This document shows positions 1 through 11,540 of a stretch of DNA of 64,000 bases, piece by piece (position 1 is the first letter of the stretch; every line of letters starts with the position of its first letter). The stretch covers positions 890,226-954,225 of the forward strand of contig MNCI01005623.1 in NCBI GenBank assembly GCA_015680685.1. Reading direction: 5' to 3'. A program made the translations under genes and the position numbers. The notes beneath the pieces were generated by a model. That model was not told the origin of the DNA. It saw only the letters and a list, made by a program, of their open reading frames with translations, and did no database searches. Origin of the DNA: Gnetum montanum. Its lineage: Eukaryota > Streptophyta > Gnetopsida > Gnetales > Gnetaceae.

Positions 1-983
1 TAGGCCTAGGAATAGCATAAATCATGGATCAGATGCCATGTGGTAGAGGCATAGTTAAGACTATGCTAACCCCAACTATGCTTCCACTAAAGAAAATGGT
101 GTTCTATTGATGTGCTCTAATGAACCCTATGAGACTACCAAACTATGACTATGATACCAAGGCTGCATTTGCGAGTTCCAAACAAATTGCAATGTACCTT
201 AAAACAATGAAAAATATTGTAGTTTTGGAGACTATGCTCCTAGACTATATTGTACACTCTCTCAAGTGGTGTCAAGCATAGTTACAATTTTGAGGGTAAA
301 TGGAGGGTGCAAAGAAATGCAAATTTCTTATCTTACTTGCTGAAGGAATGTTGGAGCTGAGATGAAGGCTAGTGTTAAGTTCTAAAAGCTTTTGGAGGTA
401 GTTCTAGTTGACTACACTGACTACATTCTAGAGTGTATTCCAATAGTTAGAAAAATTTTGCAAAAAATATGTTTCAGTGTAGACTATGCTGACTACACTC
501 TAGAGCATAGTCCCAGTAGTGAGAGCATAGCCTTGACACATAGAAAAATCTAGTAGAAACTAATGTATTCATGCATGACTATGGTAACTATGCTCTGGAG
601 TGTAGTAGGAAGTGTAGGCTCAAAAGTTAGAAAATCTGCCAAACTATTTCTTCCATGCCAACCAAGCCTGACAGCTTCTACCTTGACACCTAGGAAAATT
701 TGCAAAACTAGCTATTCCTATGAAAACTACATTGACTATGCTCTAAAGCGTAGTCCTAGTAGTGAAAGTGTAGTTAGGACAATTAGAACATTTTGTAGCT
801 TCTATCATAACTTAGAAAAATCTTGCAAATCTAGGTCATCTATGTTAACTATGCTAACTATTCTTTAGAGTGTAGTCCTAGCAGTGGGAATCATAATATC
901 AACACTTAGAAGAATTTGCCAAGTTTTCACACTTAGACAAATTTGTAGTCAAAACTTAGGAGCCCAAATTTGGTAGTGTTTCA
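1..983 (-). repeat. Element 1 left (3') LTR, truncated by window start
   Basis: It ends in GGTAGTGTTTCA at 983, directly followed by the polypurine tract. It is homologous to the right LTR from 50114 onwards (983 versus 982 bp). It contains several imperfect copies of a roughly 110-130 bp block whose core is a palindrome of the type CTACRCTCTAGAGYRTAGTC (near 490, 590, 735 and 850). Confidence 0.85.
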
Positions 984-996
984 TTGGCCCCTCTTT
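984..996 (-). other. Element 1 polypurine tract
   Basis: On the minus strand this reads AAAGAGGGGCCAA immediately before the LTR start TGAAACAC. The same tract abuts the LTR in elements 2 and 3. It is embedded in a long inverted repeat running to about 1052 (see findings). Confidence 0.85.
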
Positions 997-2337
997 GTTG
1001 ACGTCTAGAGGAGTGGCCTAAGAGACATCAACAAAGAACACAAAATACCATAGTAGGCCCAACACCAACATCACTTATCAATACCTAACCAAATGCTACT
1101 TCACCATGCTCAAGAGTGCCAAGGGTAATGGTATGCTAGAGATAAAGGATGTAGTGAATGCATGATAAATGGTGTAGGAAATGAGATGTGAATAGTGTGA
1201 TACTACAAGATGTAGCACCATGGTGGCTTGTTGCCAAAATAGTGATCTCTCATCATAGTGCTTATGTGAAGGTTGATGTGGGTTCAAGGTTGGACCAATT
1301 GTGAAATTACAGCTTTGCTAAATGCTTGGGAACATGTTTTTCCCCAAATTCATTGCTCTTATTTTTGCATTTTTTACTTTTTAACTATGAGGGAAACCTG
1401 CTTTGGGTTTTGCACATTATGGGATGCTAGCTATGGGATGATTTCCATCAGGTGGACTACATGCCACCTAATGGGCATTGCTTTGAGGCAACAGTGTTGC
1501 ATTCGTAGGATAGGTGTTTCCTCCCTAGGATGAGTTGCATTACATCCACTTGGGCTTTGACCAACCCATAGAGGCTCCCCATGGGACAAGTTGTGTCACA
1601 TCAACCATGGGTTCTACAGTTGATGTAGAGAAGGTGCCATGTGCATCAAAGGGGTCACAAGCTCAATGATGCAAGGGAAGGTATGAAAATGCAAGGTAAA
1701 AAAGGGGGAATGCAAGTAGGCTATAGTGGGGTAATAGGGGTGTGCACTCTTAAGTAGCTTGGCTAGTCCAAATGGGAATGTTAGAGTAATATGGTGACTT
1801 GCTGTTGTGATGAGATGTGTCTCCCCACAACTACCTTTGAGGCTTCATCTTGTAAACATAACTCAGAGAAAACAAGAAAGTAACCACATAACATGAGCTG
1901 AGATTAAACTACTAGATGTGAGGGTGCTATAAGTGTTATAATAACTGGACCAGTTGCATGTGCTTGAAGAGCCAGTAAAGGTGCCAAGGTGATGACGTTG
2001 CAACTACTCCAAAGGGTTGTGCTGACGATGAGAGCCTAAAGCACTAGCACAATGCCCAAGGCCAGTAATGCTACTAGTGTGGTTTGGAATTGGTAGTGCT
2101 GGAAACCATGGTAGGAGCTCCAGAGAGTCAACAAAATTCTCAATAGTGGTTCTAGAAGATCAGAAAATGTTAAGGGGAAAGGGCAATAATGCTAAAAATG
2201 TTCCAGAGGCCTCTCCTAATGATAGGAACTCCATTCTAGAACTGCAGTGTCACTGCCCCACCCACAAGATATGGGCAAATGGTGTGGAGTTAAAAGTATT
2301 ATCGCTTGCTTGCCTATAGAACTATTTGTGTTGAACT
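997..2337. other. Element 1 3' untranslated region, no gene seen
   Basis: This lies between the hairpin next to the PPT and the hairpin-unit array. Open frames here are short and match no family I know. I read it as untranslated retroelement sequence. Confidence 0.5.
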
Positions 2338-2750
2338 ATGAACCCAATTTAAGGTCTTGGTAGACCATATGCTTTACTATTTAAGATCATAGGAGACCAT
2401 GGACCTAGTTTAAGATCCTGGTAGACTGTGATATGCTAGTTTATAGTCCTACCAAACTACTCTATGATAGTTTAGCATTGTAGCAAATGGTGGATGTTGT
2501 GCTAGTTTAACATCATGATCCAAGAATGACTATGCTAGTTTAATGTCATAGCAAACTTGATGTGCTAGTTTATAGTCATAATAGACTTGTTGTACTAGTT
2601 TATAATTATAGCAAACTTTCTATGCCAGTTTATAGCCATACCAGACTAGATGTGCCAATTTATAGTCATAGTAGGCTATCTATGTCAATTTATAGTCATA
2701 GCAGACTCTTTGTGCTATTTTATAGTCATAGTGGACTATCACTTACCTTG
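2338..2750. repeat. Hairpin-unit array, element 1 3' UTR
   Basis: About a dozen units, one every 30-40 bp, of the form CTAGTTTA-TAGTC-ATAGYR-GACTA. Each has a short inverted repeat with a loop of about 6 nt. The arms vary between units, for example GGTC/GACC near 2353 and TAGTC/GACTA near 2730. It lies just downstream of the integrase stop in the sense direction. Homologous arrays occupy the same place in elements 2 and 3. Confidence 0.75.
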
Positions 2751-2776
2751 CTTTTTCATAGATGAGATGCTGCATG

Positions 2777-5700
2777 CTATACATAGTACGGCTTTAGATA
2801 TGAGTGGTTCATTGGATTGGCAAATTCATTACTATCATGGTCAACAAGCTTGAATGCTCCATTGTCATAGGCCTTGAAGACTAAGAAAGGCCTTTCCCAG
2901 TTGGTTGATAATTTGTCTACAAGTTCACAAATGGCCTTGAGAACTAAGTTCCCTTTCTTGATCAAGCATTGATGCTAATTATGATAGTGATTCTATCGTT
3001 GTGTTTGTTGGTACCACTTAATATGATCAAGTGTCTACATGTGCTCCTCCTCTATTAAGTCAAGATTCATGGTTCTCAACTCATCATTTTGAGCCTCATT
3101 GATAAAGCTTGAGAGGATGACATGGAGTGATGGAACCTAGAATTCAAGAGGAAAAATAGCTATAGAGCCATAAACCAAACTATATGGTATCTTACCTATT
3201 GCAATTTAGTGTGTTGTGTAGTAGGCCTAGAGTGCATAGATCAATTGCTTGTGCCATCATCACTTGTTGCTACTAAGCATATTCTTCAAAAGATTGATGA
3301 TGACCTTATTCATGGCCTCCACTTGGCAATTTGCCTATATATATTAGTGTAACAAAAAGGAATGCTTAATTATAAAGTGCTCACGAAAGGCTTTGATCTC
3401 AATACTGCTAAACTATGGCCTATTATTTGTGACTATGGTCATGCGTAAACAAAAATGGATCACTATGTTATTGAGTATGAATTTGTAGACCTGCTACGAT
3501 GTAGTCTTCCTATGGAGAATAGCCTCAACCCACTTCATAAAATACTTAGTTGCAATTATAATGAAGCTATGCCCTACGGAGAACTTAGGCATTATAGGCC
3601 CTATGATGTCCAACCTCCAACATTGGAACAACCATGTGATCTATGTTGTGTGAAGCTTAGTGGGTAGCATGTGCATTAAGTTGTCATCACATTGACATGT
3701 GTTGCACATCTTGACCTTGGAGATGCAATCATGCTCCATGTAAGGCCAATAGTAGCCTAAGCACCTAAGCTTCACTACCATTGCCTTGGATGCTATGTGA
3801 ACTCTAGATAGTCCCTCATAGACTTGGTCAACAATCATCTATGCTTCATTGTTGCTAATGTATGTTAACAGTATGCCATCGTAGGATCTATGACATAATG
3901 TGCTATCACCCACAATTACATACTACCATGATTTCTTTCACACTGCATCCTTTTAAGCAATGGTTAGATGCTACGAAGGTTCATCCTGTAGAAAGTACAC
4001 CTTAATGTCACTGTACCATTCTGCTACGTGGGTTGTGCTTACTATGGCTATAAATGCAATGTTGGTTATTTGTGTGATAGACATAATCTAATCTACCATG
4101 GAGGTGGGAAATTCATGAAACATTTTAGGTGCAATTCTTAAGGCTAACATCATTGAGGCATCATCAATGGCATTTTTATTACAGGGGATATGTTGAATAT
4201 CAACAATTGTAAATTTCTTGAGCAAGTGCTTCACCAGGTCACAATAAGGTTGCAAGTGTTATTCTTTACAAGTGTAAACCTCTATGACCTAGTTGACAAC
4301 CAATTGTGAGTCAGCTCAAATTTCTAGGTTTTGTATTCCTAGGTTGGGAGCTACTAAGATACCCCAGAGGAGATCCTCATACTCCGCCACATTGTTAGTG
4401 CATGGAAATGAAAAATGGTACACAAAGGATTAGATCTCTCTAGAGGGGAATGTGATTATGGTAGTGGCACCACCCCCTTGGGAGGTTGAAGCACCATCAA
4501 AGTGTAAGAGTGCCTTGAAGTTATCAGGAACTTGACTTATGATGGTAACATGCTCATCTAGAAATTCTAGATCTATCATTGCTTGATCAGCAATTAGGAA
4601 AGTCATAAGTTGTGCAGCTATTGCTTGACCTTTGGTTGATTCCTGTGCAATGTAATGCATGTCAAACACTGTAGTTATTTCTTTCCAATGTGTAATGAAA
4701 CTATTCTCATAGATATTTGTTGTAATGGCTAGGAGTACATCACTTTTGTAGATTATGTTGACCTGGTTGTAGAAAAGATAATGCCTCCACTTCTTGAGTG
4801 TGAAGACTAAGGCAAGGTAGCTCTTTTCCACATCATTATACTTTTCTTCATAGGCAACCAATGCATGGCTTAGGTAGTATATTGGGACCTCTGTACCATC
4901 GTCTAAATTTTGGCAAAGTAGAGAAGTAATGGATAAATCAAAGGTAGCAAGGTAGATGTAGAAAGGTTTATCTCTTTGCAGAGGGTAGACCGTTGGAAGT
5001 TGAGCCAGCTCTTATTTCAAGTTGTCAAATGCTTCTTGGCATTGAGGTGTCCACTTAAAGTGAACACCTTTTTTGAACAAGTGTCGCATTGGTTGCAACT
5101 TATTAGTCAGTCATGCGATAAACTGACATATGAATTGCCATCTACCTTGTAACCCTCATAGCTTCCTAAGGTTAGCTGGTGGTGCTAAGTTGATAATGGC
5201 CTTAACCTTATCAAGGTCTACATGTATGCCTACTTTAGATACCATGAAACCTAGCATGTGACCTATCTTGATTCCAAAGACACATTTCTTAGGATTTAAC
5301 CTAAGTTCATGCTTCAAGAAACGTTTCCAAGTCATCGGCATGGTTGTATGCTACTTTGGACTTAACTATTATATTGTCAATGTAATAATTGAGTAGACAT
5401 AATAGGTAATTGCTAAAAATGTACATCATGACTTGTTGATAAGTCACTCCTACATTCTTTAGTCCAAAAGGCATCATGGTGTAGCAAAATGTACCTCAAG
5501 GGGTCATAAAGGTAGTACTAACCTAGTGCTCTGGGTTGATCCAAATCTGTTTGTAACCTAAGAACCCATCCATGAAGGACAGCAAGGCATGACCAACCAT
5601 AGTATCGACCAATTAGTCAATACTAGGCAATAGCAAATGGCCTTTAATGGTTGCCTTGTTCAAGTCCCAAAAGTCTATGCAAATGTGTATACTTCCATTT

Positions 5701-6248
5701 TTCTTAGGTACAACCATGATGTTAAAGACCCAATCTATGTAGTCAACTACCCAGATAAAACTAGCTTTATAGAGCTTGGTGATTTCATCATGAACTGCCA
5801 ATGCCACCTTAGGCCTAACCTAGCAAGCTTTTTGCTTAACTAGTTTTATGCTGGGATCAAGGATTATGTTGTGTTGTACTATGCTAAGATCTAGGCGTAG
5901 CATGTCCTCATAATACCATGCAAATTCCTTGATGTTTTCATTAAGTACTCTTGCAATGTTTTGGGCATGTTGACGCTTTAGCAAGGAACTAAGTTTCAAT
6001 GCCTTTACCTCATCACTAGGTGTTGCTACAAGGATTTTTACAATAGGATCCTCAATGACCTAACCTACCTCTAGATCTAGAGCCCTAACTAGATGGTTTG
6101 GCTAGTCTAGCAGTGCCCCTACAAATGTTATGTATTCATCGTAGGCTATGGGCTCAAGGTCTAGGCATTGTGGGTCAATGCATCATGTCAGATCCCCATG
6201 GAACCTAGTAAGGACCAAATGTGAGTGAAGATGCTCATACATAGTCAT
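2777..6248 (-). pseudogene. Element 1 RT-RNase H-aRNH-integrase (pol), degenerate
   Basis: Minus strand, from the ATG at 6248 to the TAG at 2777. Order: a linker ending KALKLSSLL (about 6000); RT with DLNKA (about 5660), FCYTMMPFGLKN and LNPKKCVFGIK; RNase H with KKWRHYLF (about 4780); a second, archaeal-like RNase H starting LLHFDGAS (about 4510); an integrase HHCC zinc region (GYYWPYMEHDC and CNTCQ, about 3700); and an integrase C-terminus NLVLKA with final NHSYLKPYYV. The RT catalytic YxDD reads YIDN, so the second aspartate is lost. There is a frameshift near 5330 and many in-frame stops, some of the CAG to TAG kind. The start methionine matches those of elements 2 and 3. Role when intact: reverse transcription and integration. 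This copy is dead. Confidence 0.85.
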
Positions 6249-6257
6249 GTTGGAAAT

Positions 6258-6263
6258 CCTGCA
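6258..6263 (-). promoter_or_regulatory. Candidate splice acceptor before element 1 RT ORF
   Basis: On the minus strand TTGTTTGCAG/G is followed by 10 nt and then the RT-ORF ATG. The equivalent CAG/G lies 10 nt and 12 nt before the ATG in elements 2 and 3. Ogre elements, a Tat relative, are known to splice an intron between protease and RT. The reading is inferred. Confidence 0.45.
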
Positions 6264-8170
6264 AACAATCCTATAAAAACAACTAGAAAAATTTCAAGCC
6301 ACGCCTGTCTTAATGAGAGAAATATGTGCAAAATGAAGAAAACCAATGCAATAAAATTTCACTTAACTATGAAAATGTGGTTTTAAAAGGAAAGGGATGC
6401 ATGGGTCGACTTTAGGCCTTAGAAAGCCATGAGGTGTCAATTTAAGGTCATAGTGGATTATGGAGTGCTAGTTTAAGGTCTTCGTGGACCATGATGTGCA
6501 CTAGATCTATCATTCAAGCAAGGCTTGGAGTGCTTGGGATGCAAAGTTAAACTAGACATTCACTGGTCAATGAGAAAAATTTAAAATTTTAAGTGGTCCC
6601 AGGGGGTATAAAAGAATGTTTCACCTTGGGTAAATTTGTCCTTGTCAAAGTTGGAAATGAAAACATTTCAAAGCATTTCATAGTTGGAAGAGCTTAGTCA
6701 CTAGAATGTCACACTGAAGTGGACACCAGCACCCTAAGCTAACCAATGTGGATGAGGGAGAGCGAGCACTAGCATGCCTACTATGAGCACATGTGGAGAT
6801 GTGAAGGGCACAACCATCCACTAGGTACCCTAACTAAGCTCTCCCCTTTTTTGTTTTTTTTATCTACTTTGCTTTTCTTTGCTTTGCTTAAGGATCTGGG
6901 GCTTGTGTCGGTGGTGCCCTACCATTAAAAGGGTCACTGCCACCATGGCCACTTCAACCCCCATGGCCATGAGGGATGCATGTGTGTTGGGAGAGGAGAT
7001 GGTTTCATTGCATGAAGGTTTTTTGACTCAGAATTTGCATTTGCATGAGGGTTTTGTAGGTAGAGCAAGGTGCAAGGGCTTGCAATGTTTTGTAGTAGCC
7101 ATGGTCACTGCAGCGATTGATGTTGCCATAAGGAGGGGAAAGGCCACAAGCCTTTGTGGGGCTTACTATGAATAGGCATTTTGATATAAAATTTTTCTTG
7201 TTTATTCTCCAGCATGATTGAAGGGTGACCAAGGAATGTGGCAGAGATGGAGATTTGGTAATAGCCTTAGGACTACTACCTACAGGGTAGGGGCTATGGA
7301 AAAATCTGCAAACTTTTGTTAGGATAGGGATGTGGGCATCAGTGGTTGCCTTAAGCAACACACCACAAGATAGGGTTGCAAAAATGGACCACCTTTTTGG
7401 ACATTTTAAGATTTCAAATGTGGAATAGAAATTAGGGCATTGATGATGGTTGCCAAGAGTAGCCACCACAGGGGTTGAAGATGTGGTAGACGGCTCTGCA
7501 AAAAAAAAATTCTATTTTACATTGTGAAGTTTTGTTGTGTGGGGTAGGGAATTTTGGGCTTGGCACACAACTAGGGAGGGCTAACTATGTGCACAGAGCT
7601 CTGTAGGAAATATTTTTTTATTTTTAAAATTTTGGCTATGGTTGCATAACCACTAGGGCTAAGGGAGGCATGGTGCCCTGTGGCAAGAACACATAGCTGA
7701 GGGAGCTACAAGGAGGGTGATGCTCAGGGCACATTCTCTATGTTTTTCTTTTAGGCAAGGTAAGTAATGTTGTGTGCCATAGCACCATTAGTATAGACTA
7801 TGTGGCCAGGAGGACCATGACCATGACTGGTACTTGGCATGTAGGGAACGGTCAGAGCAGCAAGTTTGTTTTTTAAAAAAAAAATTGAAATTTTGGGGCT
7901 ACACTCCATGGAGAATGTAGCTAGTAGTTAAAATTTTTCTAGCTACCTAAGATTGCACTCCCTAGTCTCTAGATCATAGTTGATGTAAGCTAGAGTTAGA
8001 AAAAATTTGCATGTTTTCTAGACTACGCTTCCAAAGGTAGCCTAGAGTTAGAAAAATTTACAATTTTTGGACCGCATTTCCTAGAGTTAGAAAATTTTTG
8101 AAAATTTTTTACAAAAATGCTAACTTGTGAAATGTAAAATGCTATTGCAAAATTTCCAAAACATGCAACA
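6264..8170. other. Element 1 protease-RT spacer, RT-side part
   Basis: No coding region is recognised. It holds two or three hairpin units (about 6405-6505, GGTC...GACC type), homopolymer runs and repeated CTAGAGTTAGAAAAATTT-type stretches (7930-8100). Element 2 inserted at its end. The spacer continues at 27921-27998 and 41737 onwards. Confidence 0.5.
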
Positions 8171-9923
8171 TGTACTGTCCAAAATCGTCAACGTAAGGCT
8201 AGAGGAAAAACAAACACCAAAGGACCTCTGAAGAGATATAGACGACCCTACCTTCGAGTGAGGGCAAGCTAGAAAAACAAAGGCAGAGTGCCTTGGATGA
8301 TCTACATGCAGATCAACCAAGGACTTCCCTGAGCATACGCTATTGCCTGTGTTGGGGTTATCATCACGAAACGTGAAACAGAGAAAATGATGTAACACAA
8401 AGCAACGTAACGAAACGTAAAGAAACATAAAGTAACGTAATGGAACATAACGAAACGTAAATAAACGTAATGGAACATAAATGTAAGAAAAATGTATGTA
8501 GGAACATGCAATGGAATGGAACAATGAAAAAAGTAAATTAGAATAGGACAATGGATGGAAAATAATGAACAATGTTGTATTAATCAACAAGAGGTGTGCA
8601 CTAGTCAAAATGTAGTTGCATTGCAAGTCGAATGTTAAGCTCCAATGTGAGGTGTTTACAGGCGCTGGGAATCATGTGCGTTCGGGCTTAGGATTACTTG
8701 TTTTCTTGCTTCAAATTTTTCCAACCTTGTTTATGTCTATAAATAGGGTATTTATTCATTTGTCTAGGCCTAGGAGTAGGAATGAATGAGATCGATGGCT
8801 ACGAGATGAGAGAAAAATGGATCGCATGACAGGTGTACATGGAAAAACTACATTCTAGACAAACTGCACTGTATCTTACAACACAAGCTAGCTTACGCCC
8901 ATGGAAGCAATGTAAGGGCTTGACAAGCTCACAAATGGTGGAGCTTACAATGAAAATTTACAATGAACTTGCAATTAAAATTTGACTCTGGCTCGCTTGG
9001 AACTTCGTGGTCTCTTGGATCGACTACTGTAGGATGTTGATTTGAAATGTTTTTTATGTTTCACCAAGGTTGTCAGTGTGATTTGATCTTGCCTTGGCAT
9101 GTCTTCGGCATGTGTCTAAAATGTTTTATGCCACTTTTGGTAGCTCATGTTGGGCTCATGCTATTAGCGTAACCTCAGCGTGACCTGGGCGTGAGCTAGG
9201 TGTGAGCTTGGCGTGAGCTAGTTAGAATGGTTCATTTCACATTGAATCCTGATTTTCAAGGCCTGTCCTTCAAGTGTAACTATTGCCTGTCCTTTGGGGC
9301 CACCTATAGGCTAATTTTGAGCTTGTTTATACTTGATTTAAGCCATCTTGGTAACTCATGCTGGGCTCACGTTGTTAGTGTGACTCCAACATGATCCTAG
9401 CATGACCTGGGCGTGAGCTAGGTGTGACCCAGGTGTAACCAAGCTAAAATGTCATGTTTCACACCCAAAATTTGATTTTTTTGGAGCCTGTTAATAAGTA
9501 GAACTATTTCCTATCCTTATAAGTTGAGTTGATGCTAAAATTGTGCTTGGAACTAGTTTAGACTAGTTTCCATTTGGTCATGCTAGGCTTATGCTCCAAC
9601 ATGACCCCAGCGTGACCTGGGTGTGACTTGAGTGTAAGCAGTGGAAACAGTGTATTTTTGAGCCTGAAATTAGGATTCTAAGGGCTAGGAACCTGGGGTA
9701 ACCATTAGTGGACCTTTAGGATGACTTGTACCTTCAAAATTAAGCTATTTTAACACTATTTTAAGGCTGTTTTGAGTTACTCTCACTGGGGGTAAGCTAG
9801 CTTTATAGCATGAGTGAGCTGGATGGAGTTCTGTGCTGTAGTCAAGATTTTTCTTCTCAAGACTCAAGAGGCTCTGAATTGTTCTCATTTCAAAGTGTTG
9901 AGCTAAAATTTTGTGGTGTTTCA
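8171..9923 (-). repeat. Element 2 left (3') LTR
   Basis: It starts TGTACTGTCC and ends GGTGTTTCA, matching 26208-27915 along its length. It contains a run of AACGTAA/AACATAA short repeats (about 8400-8480) and clusters of GCGTGAGCTAGG-type repeats (about 9170-9235 and 9395-9440). Confidence 0.9.
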
Positions 9924-9936
9924 TTGGCCCCTCTTT
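9924..9936 (-). other. Element 2 polypurine tract
   Basis: The minus strand reads AAAGAGGGGCCAA directly before the LTR. It is enclosed by the inverted repeat CTTTGTTGATG / GTCAACAAAG with loop, ending AAAACACCA near 9993. Confidence 0.85.
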
Positions 9937-11217
9937 GTTGATGTTTGGAGGAATCTACCCAAGAGGCGTCAACAAAGAAGTACAAAACACCATGAACGAC
10001 CAAGTACCAAGCATTGTCCATCGGCCCCTGGCCGAATGTCATCGCATCGCACTCAAAAGTACATTGGGTTGAGGGAAATGTGATTTGGGGGAAGAAAGGA
10101 ATTGGTTGTGACTGGGGAAATCAAAAGATGATCAAGGGTTATAAGTGTTGCCAGAATTATGGGAGAGGAGTGTTCTCGCGTGAGCAAGTCATGTCATTGG
10201 TCTTTGTCAATAGCCGAGTTTTCAGCAGACTTAGAACTAGGACATTGGAGGTGTGCTTTTTAGAGAAACAAAACCCTTGTGTTATGTTTAAGGGGGCCCG
10301 TTGTAAATAGCCAAATCCACACGGTGATGTGCCACATGATCATTCGCGGCATGAGTGTTCTCCTAAGACAATTGTCTTCTCACCTAGGGCTTGTATGAGA
10401 AGAACCAATGATCTTTGGTCTATGATGTCCATGGGGTTATGGAGACCTTTTCCTTGTATTTTTCTCTTTGACCTTTTTTTGCATTTTTTTTGTCCTTTTG
10501 AAGGAGCTTGCCTTTTGTGTCGTACTCATGCTCATGCGCTTGCGTTTATATCATGTGATATGCATTGTGTTTTGTGTTGCAACTGCTCAGGAATCATAGT
10601 GGACAATAGTGCATCAAGATTTTTGGGATGAATATTGTATCAAGGGACTATAATTAAGTAGGGTAAAAGGATCATGATGAGGAATGGGAAATGTGGCAGG
10701 AGTTGGAAATGTACTTATGAATAGATTGATTAACCTAGTTGTGAGCGTCAGGAAGAATGTGATACCTTGTCGTCATGATGGAATGTATCTGTGTACGAAC
10801 GTCTCAAGTGTGTCATCCTGCAAACATAGCTCAATGTATCTGTTGGAAATGTACTTATGAACAGATTGATTAACCTAGTTGTGAGCGTCACAAAGAATGT
10901 AATACCTTGTCGTCATGATGGAATGTATCTATGTACGAACGTCTCAAGTGTGTCATGATGGAATGTATCTGTGTACGAACGTCTCAAGTGTGGACAAGGG
11001 AACCACAAATGATTTAGTTAGCTAAAGCACTTTAAAGTTGAACATAGCTGATGGAATGGAGCCATCATGTGAAGTTTCAAGGCAAACAAAGTCTCAAACA
11101 GCATCAATTTCATCAGGATCTATGTGGCCAATCAAGAGGTAGGTTCTTGGTGAGCACGTATGACTTATTGCAGCAGCATACCTTTTTAAATGATGCCAAG
11201 TTGTTAATGATGTCACC
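9937..11217. other. Element 2 3' UTR with internal direct repeats
   Basis: No gene is recognised. At about 10703-10995 a block of about 140 bp is directly repeated, starting GTTGGAAATGTACTTATGA at 10703 and again at 10842. It is followed by a third, partial copy of its last 42 bp. The duplication is local and looks like replication slippage. Confidence 0.6.
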
Positions 11218-11540
11218 AGTTTACAGTCTTAGTAGACTATTGTGGATTAGTTTTACGTCATAATAATTTGGACATTGCTAGTTTATCGTCGTAGCGGACG
11301 GTGCAATGCTAGTTTATATTTGTGGTGGACTATGAAGAGGCTAGCTAGTTTATAGTCTTAGTGGACTCTGGTGAATGAGTGTGATAGTTTAGTATCATGT
11401 CGGATAGAGCTTTATGATGTTGGTTTACCGTCATGACGCCAGGATGTTCTATGGTGCTAGTTTTAAGTCATAGCTCCAAGACTATTCTGTGGTATCAGTT
11501 TTAGGTCATGATTTCAAGACCATTGCGTACCTTAAGATCA
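11218..11540. repeat. Hairpin-unit array, element 2 3' UTR
   Basis: About eight units of AGTTTA plus a short dyad, for example CGTC-GTAGCG-GACG (about 11288) and TAGTC-TTAGTA-GACTA (about 11224). Position and consensus match the arrays in elements 1 and 3. Confidence 0.7.

Noticed and set aside
563-868. 101-codon plus-strand frame in the element 1 LTR
   Set aside because: It reads through the repeated palindromic LTR blocks, and the matching part of the right LTR (50675-50860) is open for only 61 codons.
8120-8626. Tyr/Phe-rich minus-strand frame, with a copy at 26160-26703
   Set aside because: It is the translation of short AACGTAA/AACATAA repeats within both copies of the element 2 LTR; the reading is a composition effect.
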